Positions 1-11,830 are shown, numbered from the stretch's first letter. The stretch: DNA of 64,000 nt from Aspidapion aeneum (GCA_963576565.1 OY755047.1:33338851-33402850); one strand, 5' to 3'. Notes: generated by a model from the sequence alone, not told the origin. Numbers and translations are program-made.

Positions 1-1764
1 TGTTTAGCAAACAATAAAACTGGCGATAAAAATCCTAGCGGATCGTAGATTTTAGCTATCATTGATAGGATACTTCGTTTGGTACAGGGGCAATCAACAG
101 CCGAATAGGAATAGGAAAAACTATCTGAGCAGGGATCCCATTGCAAACCTAGGACCTTAACAAAGACAGGGTCTTCTTTATCAAAGGTACAGGGCATCTG
201 GAGATGCGAAGAAGCCATAGATTGCAACACAGCCGGGTGGTTGCTAGCCCATTTTCTTAATTGAAACCCGCCTTAAGATAAAAGTTCGATCAATTCCATT
301 TGTAAGCTAAGTAGATTTTCCAACGAATTTTCACCTACTAAGCAATCATCAATGAAAATATGATGATGTAGAACCTCTGCAGCTCTGGGATACTGTTTTC
401 CCTGTAACTCTGCTAATTCTTGCAAAGTTCTGAGCGCCAAGTAGGGTGAACTCGACACACCATACGTAACAGTATTTAATTCATATTCCTGTACTGGATC
501 CTCCTGAGAAATGCGCCATAAGATGCATTGGAACTGCCTTTGTGATTTATCTATAAGAATTTGGCGATACATTTGCCGAATATCATATATAAATACGAAA
601 GCAAAATACCTGAAAAGTAGTAAGATAGACGAGATATCTTTTTGCAGTTTTGGACCAGTTAAAAGAACATCATTAAGGGAGGATCCAGTGGATGTTTTAG
701 ATGACGCGTCAAAGACGACGCGTATTTTTTTACCTTGATTGATACCAAAATGAGGTATGTAATATGCAGAATTGCACTTGAATTGATTTTTTGAAAGTAG
801 ACTCATGTGGCCTGAATCTAAGTCGTCTTGCATAAACGTAATGTAGTCTTTTTGAAAAGAAGGTTGCTTAGAAGGCCGTGTCTCTAAAGAGTGAAATCTA
901 CGTAGGGCTTGATTGTAGGAATCCCCAAGGTGGGGATCAGATTGTTTGAAAGCCAAATGCACAACAAAGCGGCCAGTAGAATCACGAAAGGTCGTGTTTT
1001 TGAAATACTTCTCGCATTTTTCGTCTAATGGTGAAGAAGGTTTTGAGATATTTTCAATCTCCCAAAATTGTTGGAGACAAGTGTCAAGAATGGGCTCAGT
1101 GGAAATATGATATGACTGGACTGAGTCTTGCCGTGGAGGAATACTGGAGGATTTTCCTTGTAAGACCCAACCAAACACTGTTTCCATGGCAACTGGTTCG
1201 TCTGGACTTCCTGAGATGCGACCAGAGCGGAAGATATAAGGTACTATTTCGGCGCCCACCAAAATGTCCACAACAGAGGGCACACTAAAACTGTTATCAG
1301 CCCAGGATAAATGTTGTATGTGCGACCATTTTGAGGGATCTAGGTGAATCCTAGGTTGGTCAGAGCATACCCTGGATGTGATAATAGCGTCAAAAGTGAA
1401 ACTGGGTTCGGTTTTTCCGCAAGGACGAATATGACAATGGGTCGTTCCACGGTTACATGAAGACGTCATGCCGTTTATACCTTCAATGGGAATAGTGTAA
1501 CGCTTTCTTTGTAGCCCTAATCTTGAAATGCAGGACTCAGATATGAAACAAACTGTGCTACCATTGTCAATCAAAATGCGTGCCTTTTGATAACGACCCC
1601 ACGAGTCCTTAATCTCAACCACTGCTGTTGCCAGTATGGTTGTGGTTTGAGCAGATCTGAAGGACGTAGAACCAACCAACGCACTATCGGTGTGCTCTTC
1701 AAGGGAACCGCTGGCCTGAGAAACATTAGATTGTGACGCAGAAGAGTTTTATGTCGATATGCAA
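1..1764 (-). pseudogene. BEL/Pao pol: protease and reverse transcriptase, broken
   Basis: This encoded the element's polyprotein enzymes. The longest open part is 273-1679 (468 residues); the methionine at 1679 is not the real start, because the frame is open back to about 1764, where it should join gag. Residues 38-42 read DNGST, the retropepsin active site, with N where families of this type usually have S or T. The RT part (about residues 300-465) shows RVVFDASS, YDIRQMYRQ and YGVSSSPYLALRTL, and FIDD at about 442-445 in place of the usual YxDD. A TAA at 273-275 interrupts the frame, but the same frame then continues with GGFQLRKW and YDPLGFLSP, both typical of BEL elements, to position 1. 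It is therefore a single nonsense change, not the natural end. Confidence 0.9.
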
Positions 1765-2927
1765 AAGCGTGTGGTGGAATTGTTGACACGCCTTGCAGGT
1801 GGTTTCCACAGGACATTTTTTGTGCCTTGCTCGCATACAATTGATGCACAGATTGTGTTGCTTTACAAATGCAAGTCTCTCTTGAGGAGATTTAGAAATA
1901 AATGTTTGACACCTACATAGTATATGAGAATTGGAACACAAAAGACATTTGATTTTTGATTTACCTTGCATAGTGTGAAAACCAGATGCAACATGTTTTT
2001 GCTTATTTACGTTGTAAGAGGTTCTGTTGGTTTCCTGAAAACCAGGTCCCACGAGTTGCACAGATTCCAAGGCTTTGCAATAATTCTCAATAAATTCAGA
2101 TAATTGTGAATAAGTGGGTATTTCGTAAGTTCTAAACTCCTTTTCAAAGTCAGTGCGTGTCGTGAGATCAAGTTTAGGAAGGAATAGCATGAAAAGCAAA
2201 AAATCCCAAGAGTCAATATTAAATCCTAATGCTTTGAGCGCAGATAGGTTCTTTGAAAATGTGTCAATAAGAAGACGCAGATCCTTGGCACATGCTTTTC
2301 TGTCTTTTGGGGCATTAAATATTTCATTATAATGGCGCGTAGCTTCAGCACGCTTATCTTGATATGCAATGTGATAATTGTTATCCGTAAGTGGGATACC
2401 ATTTACCAAATTGCAAGGTTCCGTGTCTCTTTTCATAGAAAGCCGCAAATGTTGAAATTTGATGACGTCAGTAATGGAGCTATTATTATGCACTAAACTG
2501 TTGTACATGTCAAGCCAACTTGACCAATCTTTTGTATTGCCATCGAAAATTGGCACTTGTAGCTGTTGAAGTCGGACTTCAGATAGCTTTGCCTCTTGCA
2601 ATGAAGAATTTAAGAGATTACTAGCAGGATTGTCCTCCTGATATATTTTATGTTTAATCGCCTTAATGTTAAAATAAAATATGTCCGCCTCGACTCTGAC
2701 TTTGTCATGTGATTCAAAGTCCGAGTCATCGGCTAACATCATAATGATCGAATTATGATTGGTTTTAAAGTCCTGATACATATCATCAGATTCTTCAGCG
2801 CGTACCAAAAAATTAACTTTATAATTTGAATCGCTCGCAACTTTTTCCCAATGTCATCGGTCTCTTTTAGCCGATTATACGCCGCTGTCCTCTTCATAAG
2901 AACGCGGTTATATTTTTCAGTAGGCAT
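1726..2927 (-). pseudogene. BEL/Pao gag with zinc knuckles, frameshifted
   Basis: This encoded the capsid-like protein of the element. The likely start is the ATG at 2925-2927 (MPTEKYNRVLMKR), an opening typical of BEL gag. That frame drifts out near 2840, and the rest lies in the frame of 1726-2808. There, VPIFDGNTKDWSSWLDMY marks the DUF1759 gag core. The C-terminal part has cysteine/histidine clusters (CLLCSNSHILC, CINCMRARHKKC, CKACQQFHH) that match the knuckle region next to the protease. The end VTI-stop is an artefact: near 1765 the true frame shifts into the pol frame. Both shifts can be explained by single-base indels. Confidence 0.85.
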
Positions 2928-4045
2928 CTTATACGATTGCAAAGAAAAATTTAATAAACAAAATTGAAAACACAAAAGATTGGTTTAAATTGTTATTTAT
3001 TTTGCGCAACAATATCAAGATAAGCTATAAATTAGCTGCAATGGGCAGCTGTATCAATAAATTGCTTAGCTGGCAACACAAATTTTCAAAAATAATAAAA
3101 AATATTTATCGAAAATAAATGATGTTATTTTGGCATAGATTTGCAAACTATTTTGCCAAATAATAAATTTTTATTTCATTCTAACTGCATGTATAAAAAC
3201 TATAGAACCGAATACGTCTTTTACACAGCAGTAGCTTATTTCGTTTGGGTGGATTCGAATTTATTAGGTGATCTCAGGTGACTTGAAGCAAAAAAACTTT
3301 ATTTGCTCGATTTCGAGGATATCAAGTATAATCGTTTTATGTTTAGAAACTGATCTGAGGTTACCTCGGCTATCGGATAGGTTACCTATTTGATATAAAA
3401 AAATATGGTTTTGGCACACGGGGTGCTAAAATAGGTGCTGGACTCAGAATCCGGCTCGAAGAACCAAAATGTGCACACAGGGGGTGCACAGGTGGCCAAT
3501 GGGGCACAAAAAGACAGGGCCTTAACTTTAGTTTTACCAACTGAGTGATAAAGCAATGATACGACCCATAAAACCACTGATTAGGGTAGCACTTACCTTC
3601 AGCTTGGGTGTTGACAGGTCCAGGGGTCCCCTCTCGATGATCTTGCGGCTATGGGCTGAATTTGGTGCATTTCTGGGAAGCGCGTGTAATAGAACCCTAT
3701 ATGGAGGGTCCGTATTTTAATTGATCCGAACTGGTCGGGTGACTTAACGGAAGTGCTACGAAATGTAGTTTTATGGAATTAGAAAAATCGCGACAATTTA
3801 AGAAAATAGAACTTAAGTGAAGGTATGAATTTGTGTGCATTCAAGGGAATACAAAATTCAAGAAACTTAAAGAATAACTAAAAAATAAAAAATAGGTATA
3901 AATGTCAACGCGGCTTAAACAGCCATAAATAGAATAAAAATAAATAAACAAAAAGTTGAAAGAGTGAAGTGAATTAACGTTTGTGTTATGCTTATTTTTT
4001 TATAGCAATGGAGATTAAGGCCACTATATTTTCTGAAATTTCAAA
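2928..4045. other. No gene recognised
   Basis: AT-rich sequence between the gag start and the first copy of a direct repeat. It could include the leader or a decayed LTR of the BEL element, but no matching second LTR is available. On the minus strand a good splice-donor-like AAG/GTAAGT lies near 3595, with a moderately GC-rich stretch upstream (3600-3670); no recognisable protein goes with it. Confidence 0.4.
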
Positions 4046-4390
4046 CAAGTTTCGAGGCTCATCGGGTAAAAATGAGTTTTTGTTTCTCTTATATTTTTCC
4101 GTGTGTAGCTTGAAAGCTTAACCTCACGGGGTCCAGGATCTAATGGACACCTAATAAGTGTTGACAGTTAACTGTTTCGTCCTTATGGGATTCCTCAGAA
4201 CACTGCTTTGTCAATGTGACACTCTTGCGAAGTTAATTAGATGGTTTTGTCTCTAATCCTATGTAAATAGTGAGAAAACTATCGCGCCATCTACCGAGAT
4301 ACGAGAGAAACCAGAACAAGAGCAGGCGAAAATCAACTGCTATACAGATCGATCAATGAAAAGATCGATTACAAATAAAAAGAAACAAAC
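4046..4390 (+). repeat. Dispersed direct repeat, copy 1
   Basis: About 340 bp, beginning CAAGTTTCGAGGCTCATCGG and ending around GATCGATTACAAATAA. It recurs at 4551-4880 (about 90% similar by eye) and, more diverged, at 33551-33830. No coding potential is evident. The two close copies are 505 bp apart, start to start. Confidence 0.85.
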
Positions 4391-4550
4391 TAATCCGTGA
4401 CCTACGACCGCTCTTCTGCCTTTCAGGCCAGATTAACGCTTATTGCGTTTTTACCCGCCATCAGACACGTGAGTGTCAGTCAGCGGAATTTTTAAGCCAA
4501 ATAATACTAACAAACGTGAAATTTAGTACCCGTGAATTAAAAAAATTAAA

Positions 4551-4880
4551 CAAGCTTCGTGGCTAATCGGGTAAAAATGAGTTTTTGTTTCTCTCATATT
4601 TTTCCGTGGGTAGCTTGAAAGCTTAACCTCACGGGGGTCCAAGATCTAATGGACACCTAATAAGTGTTGACAGTTAACTGTTTCGTCCTTATGGGACTCC
4701 TCATAACACTGCTTGGTCAATGTGACGCTCTTGCGAAGTTAACTAGATGGTTTTATCCTATGTAAATACTGAGAATACTCTCTACCGATGTACGAGAGAA
4801 ACCAGAACAAGAGCGGGCGAAAATAAACTGCTATACATATCGATCAATGAAAAGATCGATTACTAATAACAAGAAAGAAA
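4551..4880 (+). repeat. Dispersed direct repeat, copy 2
   Basis: Same orientation as copy 1 and colinear with it, including the shared block GACAGTTAACTGTTTCGTCC and the palindromic end AAGATCGATTAC. It lacks about 20 bp near 4755 that copy 1 has. The 160-bp spacer between the copies is not repeated. Confidence 0.85.
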
Positions 4881-4999
4881 TTTCCCGTACGGGATCTCAC
4901 TTTAAGGAGACTATTTACATTTCTATCGTATGCAGTCTTAATTTAACCAAAAAATATGGTATGTGGTCTGAATTTAGAATTTTTTAAAATTTAATTACA

Positions 5000-5368
5000 G
5001 TGCTTTTGGTCAGGTTATTTTCCGAAATTATCACCCTTATCTTTATTGTGCGCGGGCACAGCAGCCCTCTCACATGCTGTTTTTTTAAAGAATAAAAAAC
5101 AATCAAATGAAAACAAACGTTCTAAACTATAAATCTCCTATCACTGAATCACACATCACCATAATTTGGTTGGTTTGATACGCGGTACAGTTGGTTTTGG
5201 ATGGATGACTCTCTAACTGTAAAGGTAATCGTTACTTTACTGTAATTAGCACTTGTCGTCATCTTTAATAAAGATAACAGCATGACAGAGCGCTAGTGCG
5301 CCCGCGCAGAATAAAGGTAAGAGTAACAGACTGGCAAGAAGCCTGACCAAAAAAACTGCCAAAAACAC
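5000..5368. mobile_element. MITE-like inverted-repeat element
   Basis: The arms 5000-5090 and 5262-5368 are imperfect inverted copies of each other. Both carry the blocks TTTTGGTCAGG, CTTTATT and GCGCGGGC. About 170 bp of unique sequence separates them and there is no open frame, so this is a non-autonomous DNA element or foldback. No clear target-site duplication was found. Confidence 0.65.
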
Positions 5369-5570
5369 AAGTAAACAAAAACAGCGGTTGACAAGCACTC
5401 AACAATTTCTAAACCAGAAAACGGGATGTCAATGGTTAAAAAGGACAGGACAGCGGCCATTCTCAATTTGCCGCTTTTACTTTGGTCAAATCCAATACGT
5501 CAATGTTCTATAATCCGTGGCTTTTACTCGACCAAGACATTATTCGAGGTTCGAGTCCCGGCTGAAGCAC
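5369..5570 (+). repeat. Dispersed repeat with tRNA-like B box, copy 1
   Basis: The block AACAGCGGTTGACAAGCAC through GTCAATGGTTAAAAAG recurs in reverse orientation at 41880-42025, and the two also share a block ending in TAATCC. Only copy 1 continues into GGTTCGAGTCCCGG (near 5548-5561), a good Pol III B box. That makes it look like a tRNA-derived (SINE-type) segment, but I could not fold a full cloverleaf. Confidence 0.6.
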
Positions 5571-6044
5571 AGGAAACTTTTTCATAATTTTTCGTTTTTA
5601 ATTTTACCACTGGCTTGAAATTTGTTTTTAGGTAAAACCTTGCATTATTGATCTTTGGTGTTTTTAAAAAAATCATCAAATTTCTTGTCGATATTGGGTT
5701 GTTTTACCTAATATTGCAAGATTAAGTGGCAATAACACAAACGCCATTTTAAAACGCCTATTGACAGATCGTTATTGTTATGGTTATTATTGAGGCTGCA
5801 CATTAGCAACTTGGCATTCCTTTATCTTTATTAAAGATTATATCCGTTAATTAGGGAGACTGTTTATTGGTATTGTGATTTGGTACAGTTACCAATAAGG
5901 TTGTCTACCGTTTTGACTAATTCGCTTCTGTGGGTTTTAACTATAATGTTTACGTTAATTTTAGGATTAGTTCGTGATTGACATTTTTCTATCTAGCATA
6001 CTTAAAATGATAATTACAAAAAGAATAGTAGCTATATTTTGGAA

Positions 6045-7150
6045 CAATCGAGCACAAACACATTAGCATTGTGCTGTTTCTTGATCTCACAAAAGCCTGT
6101 CCCTTAATAATGCTATTTCGTTAATAAAATTACTGAAATAGGGCTTTTGAGGTCCATCAAATCTCCTAATACAGTCCTAAAAAAAGGTCTCAACGACTAT
6201 TAATAACACAGGACAGATTAACAGTCAAATCAAATATAGAAAAAAACCCAATAGGTATTCAGGTATCAGTGGTCCCATTTTATTTACTATATTTAATAAC
6301 GATCTAGAGCACGTAATTAGCGAATATGAAATAGCACATTATGCAGACGACATAAACACGTTATCATCAGTTTCAGACCTGTAAATAACAATAGAGAAAG
6401 GCAATCTGGCTTTTACAGAATTCAACAAGTGGCTAGATCAAAACAAATTAATTTTAAACAAGCAAAATACCACTTGTCTTGCACAAGACGATCAAGATTA
6501 GTCACTTCCAATGAAATAACATTAAATTATACAAAAATCAAATCCTGAAAACACATTCAAATTCTTAGGAGTACTAATGGATGAATTCTTAAGCTAAGCA
6601 GCACAGTTTAAGGTTTATAGTTTGATAATTTTGAATCACATCTGTGGTATGGAATTATTTTTGGGGTGAAAACCCTAACATGAATGATAGTTTGATAATC
6701 CAGAAAAGGGCCATCAGGATACTGCATAAACTAAAATACAAAGACAGTTGTACAAGGATTTTCAAAAACTAAACCTGATGACAGCCATTGACATTTATAT
6801 TGTTGAATGTTTGTTGTTATTTTATAAAAATATCACTAACAGGAAAAACAGCATATAATACAATAACGTTCGCTATTAAAATACCAATTCACCGGCTTAC
6901 TTTAATAGAAAGGGCACCCTTTTTTTGTAACAAATTACCTAGAAGCATACAATTGATTAAAAGCTTGAACAAATTAACAACAACAAACTGTTAAAGAACT
7001 TTTCATTAGACTAGAACACTATTCAGTAAATGAATTTTTAGATTACAGAATATTTTAAGTGTAAGAAAAATGTTGAAGTCATTTCATTTCATGCTGCTAA
7101 TTTTTAGTTAAGCATTATGTGAAATAAAGAAATATCTATCTATCTATTTT
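6045..7150 (+). pseudogene. Non-LTR retrotransposon, reverse transcriptase to 3' end, heavily decayed
   Basis: A chain of plus-strand pieces in different frames reads as an RT. FLDLTKA (RT motif A) is at about 6075-6100, then GPILFTIFNNDL near 6275, and TAT-GCA-GAC-GAC (YADD, the catalytic motif) at 6340-6351. The C-terminal tail follows (QKRAIRILHKLKYKDS near 6700; FCNKLPRSIQ near 6935). Several stops and frameshifts are present. The 3' end is AAATAAAG followed by ATCT repeats at about 7130-7147, a microsatellite tail like that of the minus-strand element at 36480-37796. The CR1-like clade is the best guess. Confidence 0.8.
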
Positions 7151-7383
7151 GATATTTTGATTGACAACAAATACAGCTAAACCAAAAGGAATGTGCGCTG
7201 TTTAGCGCTAGTGGTTACGTATGCTAGATTAAAATATACCTCCGGGCTATCGAATATCAAAAAACCTCAGTAATGTCCTCCATCCTTTTTATTTTAATCA
7301 ACAAAAATTATATAGAAATAAGATCAATAGAGAAAACAGCCATGGAATTTGACAACTGACAAACAGAGACAAGTGACTTTTAG

Positions 7384-7992
7384 GACCTTTTAAAAACGGG
7401 GAGTCTAAATTCATTGATAAGCTCATCGATGAGAACAATCGGGTTCCTAAATGCATCGGTAAAATCCACCACATTTCGGTAGTGGATGGATTACACCAAT
7501 CCACCAATCGATGCCACCTATCACCGACTCTGAGAGCTGGCGAAGAAAGAAAGATGAATGTCATTTGTCTTTTCTACAGCACACGTGATATTCTGTGATT
7601 TTTTTGTAAATTTGATTCATATTTAAAAAATAAAAGCAAATAATAATCAGAGTATTAGGAATAGTTGGTAAACTAGCCCTTTGTAAATTTGATTCTTATA
7701 TAAAGAATAAAAGCAAATAATCAGAACGTTAGGAATAGTTAGTAAGCTAGCCCTAAATCTCCTTAACGATTATGATTCTAGCTACTCAGATGAAAAATTA
7801 TAATTGATTCTTATTTAGAAACAAAAAAATTAGAGAGAAAAGATAGGTTAGGGTTTGATTACATCAGGTTTCTTTTTATTTTTCGATTGTTCATCAGCAC
7901 ACCATCGATAAATATCCGATGGATATTATGTCATTTGTCAACATTCTCGATGCCATGGATAGAAAAAAACCCGATGAATTTGGGGACTCTGC
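7384..7992. mobile_element. Decayed inverted-repeat element (CATCGATGAG family), copy 1
   Basis: The left end (GGGGAGTCTAAATTCATTG) is matched in reverse by the right end (CCCGATGAATTTGGGGACTC). Inside are several CGATG-rich words (CATCGATGAG, CATCGGTAAA). A similar arrangement recurs at 29040-29700. An inner 79-bp unit is tandemly doubled at 7603-7756. The open frame of 88 residues on the minus strand resembles nothing I know. Confidence 0.45.
7603..7756. repeat. Tandem duplication, about 79-bp unit, two copies
   Basis: TTTGTAAATTTGATTC through AACTAGCCC is followed directly by a second copy with small indels and substitutions. Confidence 0.8.
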
Positions 7993-8327
7993 TAGTAATT
8001 TTTTCGACTGATTTTGTAGTTATCATTAAATTAACAGAAAGTAATCATAGCGTTTCAGTATCTCCCTAATCTTTAATATCGCCTACCCCATACCGTTAAC
8101 ACGGCTTAAGTTTTGATCAAGACTTAAGTGAACGCGGCTCTAAGTTAACTGCGACTACAAAGGGCGCTGATGTGCTCACTTCCCGTATCCACAAATTTGA
8201 CATGGGTGACCAAAACAGCAACATTTTTTATTCAGTAAAAAGAAAAATTCTGCAGAGTTTAACGAAGTTGCCACTGCATGAGCTTTTTACGTTAGCATTG
8301 TTAATAAATATCCGATTTTTGTTTCAG

Positions 8328-8391
8328 GTAACTCAGAGGTTTATGGGCCTATCGTTTACCTCCAGCCCTCCATACCGACACTGACGATATG
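8328..8391 (+). CDS. Candidate isolated exon of an unknown gene
   Basis: A 64-bp block is bounded by a pyrimidine-rich acceptor (TTTTTGTTTCAG) and a strong donor (ATATG/GTAAGTTA). Only one plus-strand frame is open: it starts with two bases of a split codon and reads NSEVYGPIVYLQPSIPTLTI, then two bases of another codon. The base composition (about half G+C) is unlike the surroundings. I do not recognise the protein and found no partner exons within several kilobases. It could be an exon of a gene with very long introns, a processed remnant, or chance. Confidence 0.3.
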
Positions 8392-8729
8392 GTAAGTTAA
8401 CAATATTTGTATTTACCGGACAAAACGGAGTGGCGTTCCACTTTATTATTTTAAATAAAATTTAAAGTGCTGAGTTTTTTAATGGAACGTGAAATTATTA
8501 GCCAGAAAACACCAAAGGAAATTAATATTATTTGGATCATTTATAAATTTTCTTTGCCTATTTGACCCACACTTTTGAATCTGGTTAAGAAAATACGTCT
8601 GTTTGACTCCTTGGTAACTATTAAATCCGATAAAATATAAATATACTTACAAATATACTAATAACAGCATCATAAAAAGAAGTAAGTGGGTTAGGTCAGA
8701 TGTTTCGGACAATTACAAATCTGTTTACA

Positions 8730-8820
8730 CAATTTTGTAAGCCTGTAGATAATACAGAGAGGATGTAGAGGACTACAATAGTTTAGTTTCAACAAATAGC
8801 AAACGAAATATGAAAATATT
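8730..8820 (-). repeat. Relic of the repeat doubled at 60956-61204
   Basis: The block reading GAGAGGATGTAGAGGACTAC and its flank is the reverse complement, with few changes, of the block TTGTAGTCCTTTACATCCTC that occurs twice near 61.1 kb. Confidence 0.7.
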
Positions 8821-8877
8821 TTAACTATAAAGAAACCAATATTATTTTTTATTACTTCTCATAGCCAATGTGATGAT

Positions 8878-9010
8878 CAGTAGTAGTAGTAATAGTGGTG
8901 GGGAGACCATTTTTTGGTCTAGCGACTAGGCACACGGCGCGCCCTTTTCGCAAACCCCGATTTGTCCGTACATCATATATCAAACTAATGCACGTGCCAC
9001 TTAGGATGCA
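8878..9010 (-). mobile_element. 3' end of a non-LTR element with TAC-type tail (same family as 48978-49487)
   Basis: The plus strand starts TAGTAGTAGTAATAG and continues through CTAGCGACTAGGC and GCCCTTTTCGC. The same order (TAGTAGTAGTAG, CTAGGCAACTAGGCGC, GCCCTTTTCGC) is seen at 48978-49050, where RNase H-like coding sequence follows. Read on the minus strand, both would be the 3' UTR of a non-LTR element ending in TAC triplets. Confidence 0.6.
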
Positions 9011-10550
9011 AGTTTTCTTTCTCTAAGAGGACTTAATTTTGCCTGACACCTCTTTGTCAAGGGCAGGGATCTTTATACTGCGTAGCAAGTATACACAGTG
9101 GACCCACGCTTTTACACCCCTTCCGAAAGGTGGTCCTGCTACATGTTAGACTTGCATCTATCTAACATGGCTATCGTCCCAGTAGAACTGGGTTATAGAC
9201 GATAGACTTCTTTCCTTTTCAGCGATACAGTCGTGGTCGTCGTGGGTTGACTGTAGGAGATTTATGCTGGCGCCGTCCTGGTTCCGACTATATAGCACTT
9301 ATAGCAGCTCGTGGGTTATTATCTCTGGTTCCTCGGCTGGCTGCGTGTCGTCGGCTCCTGGATTATACCTGCGTATATTCTCGATGTTCAATGTCGACTT
9401 ATATTTTTTGCGTGCATCGCATCGCATACTTATTCGATGACGGCTGTTGAACGCTGAAAAGGAAATCGGCGGCAGGGCGACAGATTTTTTTTTTGCATCG
9501 TTCGAGATGCGAGCCTGGTACCTTCTGCATGTGAAGCCGACGACCATACCACGGCACTACCCTGCCGCCTATGTGATGATCAGAAACTTTAAATCAATAC
9601 AGTATATTTAAAAGTTGACGTATCGGTGCGGGAAAACACACTTAAAATAGTGTAGAAAATGCATTTTTTTTATACGCTCGCAGAAAAAAAAACATTTTTT
9701 ATTAAAACGGCTTAAATTTCTAATACTAATCAGCCTTGGTACTGTACCCAAGATCTGGGGCGAATCCAGGATTCCCGAGGAAAAGCCTACCAACATATTT
9801 TTTATTTGCTGTTTTTAATAGATCTGAACTGTGAAATATACCATTATCAGCAAATAAAAAGCCACTGGGGAAAATTTAATTTTTGTGAAAAAACTGACAC
9901 TGTACATATATTTTATGAGAAACTGCGGTTCATGCATTTTTTATTTTTTAATCAGAATTTAGGTTTTATGTCTGGTCCCTCTGGATCTGACCAAGATAGA
10001 ATATGCTCAGGTTTCTGTTGCAAACCATATTTTTATTTGAAGCACTTAGTTTTAAGTAATCAAAATTAAATTCTTTCAAAAGATCACTGCTACTGCATAA
10101 ATTAGCCAGGTCATTAAGATTTTTTATGCATTTTTTAAGCACAACAAGATTCTCAAATTAATTTCTATAATGGGCATCTCTTTCTCAGCCCGCCGCTCCT
10201 CTTACTCTAACTACTGGCCCTTAAAGACCCTTAGCCTTTAGGCCGTAGTCCCCCCCCCCCCTTCGTCCGCGACTGCTGAGCAGGACTGTTTGTCTATAGA
10301 TTTGCATACGTATTCTTTATTTTGACTGGGAACTAAAGTTTCGTATTACAGTCTTTTGTTAGCCAGTATTCCTTTTTTATCACATCACTGGACTGGACAG
10401 CCTTTTAAAGGAATAATAACCTTTATTACAGCACCATCACGATAGTACGATTATGTCGAATTAAGTAATTATGTAGTCACTAATACTTATACCTAACACT
10501 TATCGATGATTGCTTTTTATTTTATTTCTAGTTGATGCAAATTTTTCTGC
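9011..10550. other. No gene recognised; moderately GC-rich unknown segment then AT-rich DNA
   Basis: The part 9040-9575 is less AT-rich than its surroundings. It carries a small inverted pair (CCTTTTCAGCG near 9216 and CGCTGAAAAGG near 9452) and short opposing open frames of 67 and 82 residues with no recognisable domain. From 9580 to 10550 I see only AT-rich sequence and a run of ten C at 10251-10261. Confidence 0.4.
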
Positions 10551-10559
10551 CCCGTGACC

Positions 10560-10690
10560 GGTTCCGACCAATAAGGCACCAGTCCAAAAGGCACTGGCCC
10601 AAAAAGCACCGGCCTAAAAGGCACCGGCCAAAAAAGCACAGGTCTAAAAGTCACCGGATCTTTAGCCACCGGCCCAAAAGGTACCGGCCA
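10560..10690. repeat. Degenerate minisatellite, unit about 14 bp
   Basis: Roughly nine degenerate copies of a unit like AAAAGGCACCGGCC. A plus-strand open frame of 75 residues runs through it and gives a lysine/histidine/arginine/proline-rich peptide, but the frame follows simply from the repeat. Similar degenerate short-word arrays occur at 25124-25225, 32420-32520 and 60750-60900. Confidence 0.75.
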
Positions 10691-11830
10691 ACTAGGATTT
10701 TTAAAATTTTTCCATATTATGTCCCATCCACCTCTGTAAGCATTTTGCTTAAGTGTTAACAGTAAGCTTTAAATTTACAATTGAATAGACCAATGTCCTG
10801 TTCTTTTAGTTCTCGTGTACATAAGTGTAAATAAGGGTAACCTCTCTCAGTTCAGCCTGATAAGGGTTGGGTAATTAAATAAGAGAGGGAACGCATTTTC
10901 GAGAGAAACTATGTTATCTGCAGTCAAAATATAGGAGAGAGCTCAAACTAAAGGCGGGTCTACACGTAACATTTTGCCTATCGTTTTACCTGTGAAGCAA
11001 ACTGGTCAGGCAAAACTGATGACAAACCGGTGTCTATACCATAGTAAAATTTTGCTACGCGCTCTTTATTTTTTCTTTTTAATTAAATATGGAAGAAGCA
11101 CTCCTCTTAGTGATTATATCAGTTTGTCTAATAAAATTTAGGAACCCAAATAACACGTTGTATGCCAGATTGTTTTTGCCACGATCGGTGTACACTAAAT
11201 TTTTTACATTTCACGAACATGGATTATTATTTTTAAATATTTTAAAAAATTTGGTAAAAAATTATCTAATGTCGGATAGTTCGTATACCAACTTTAAAGT
11301 TGCACTCAAGAGGAGCTAGAATTGTATGCAATACCACAAGGAATGTGCTAAAACTGTCAGTTAAAACTGATCATCAAATACACGTTCATTCTTGCCTAAA
11401 GTTTTACCAAACACAAAGCCTTTGCCGATCAGTTCAACAGTCCAGTTCAGTTCAGACAAAACGTACGTTTTATTATTTACACGAGAAGTTTTGCCTGATC
11501 CGTTTTACCTATTTATTCAAAACAAACATATTAATTTATGCTATGTTAAGTCAGTTTTTAGACTTATCCACTTTCTTTTTGCTTCTTAGAGCTGACACCT
11601 AGTTCATTTAAATCAGAAAGGCTCTTTAAGGTCAAAATACTTGGTTTTACATCAAAACTAACATTATCAAGACCCCCAGCTGCCACAATATATAACAACT
11701 ATTTTCGTAGTGCCTATTGTTAAGATTAGGTTTTAAAGGTTAAAAAATTAATATAAAATCTTACTTCTAAACAGGACCTTATAACGAAAAAGATTTTCGG
11801 ATTAGGATACACATCATCGTGGTTTTTGAA
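10691..11830. other. Unassigned; possible fragment of a Harbinger-like DNA element
   Basis: The part 10955-11520 contains repeated words such as TTTTGCCT and GTTTTACC. An open frame on the plus strand (11089-11319, 76 residues) begins MEEALLLVIIS and has YLMSDSSYTNF near its end, loosely like the start of insect Harbinger nucleases. I could not find matching terminal repeats or a catalytic core, so this is only a suggestion. Confidence 0.25.

Larger units (their letters stand above)
1..2927 (-). mobile_element. BEL/Pao-type LTR retrotransposon, internal region, decayed and cut by the window edge
   Basis: Gag-like and pol-like reading frames follow one another on the minus strand in the BEL/Pao order: DUF1759-type gag, zinc knuckles, aspartic protease, reverse transcriptase. 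The reading continues off the left edge of the window, so RNase H, integrase and the 3' LTR would lie outside. I could not recognise a 5' LTR or primer-binding site to the right of 2927. At least three disabling changes are visible: a frameshift near 2840, a frameshift near 1765, and a stop codon at 273-275. Confidence 0.9.

Noticed and set aside
9247..9547. Opposing ORFs of 67 and 82 residues
   Set aside because: No recognisable domain; probably the GC-richer composition of the segment reduces stops.
10532..10759. 75-residue KHRP-rich peptide
   Set aside because: Produced by the 14-bp minisatellite; no homology or splice signals.
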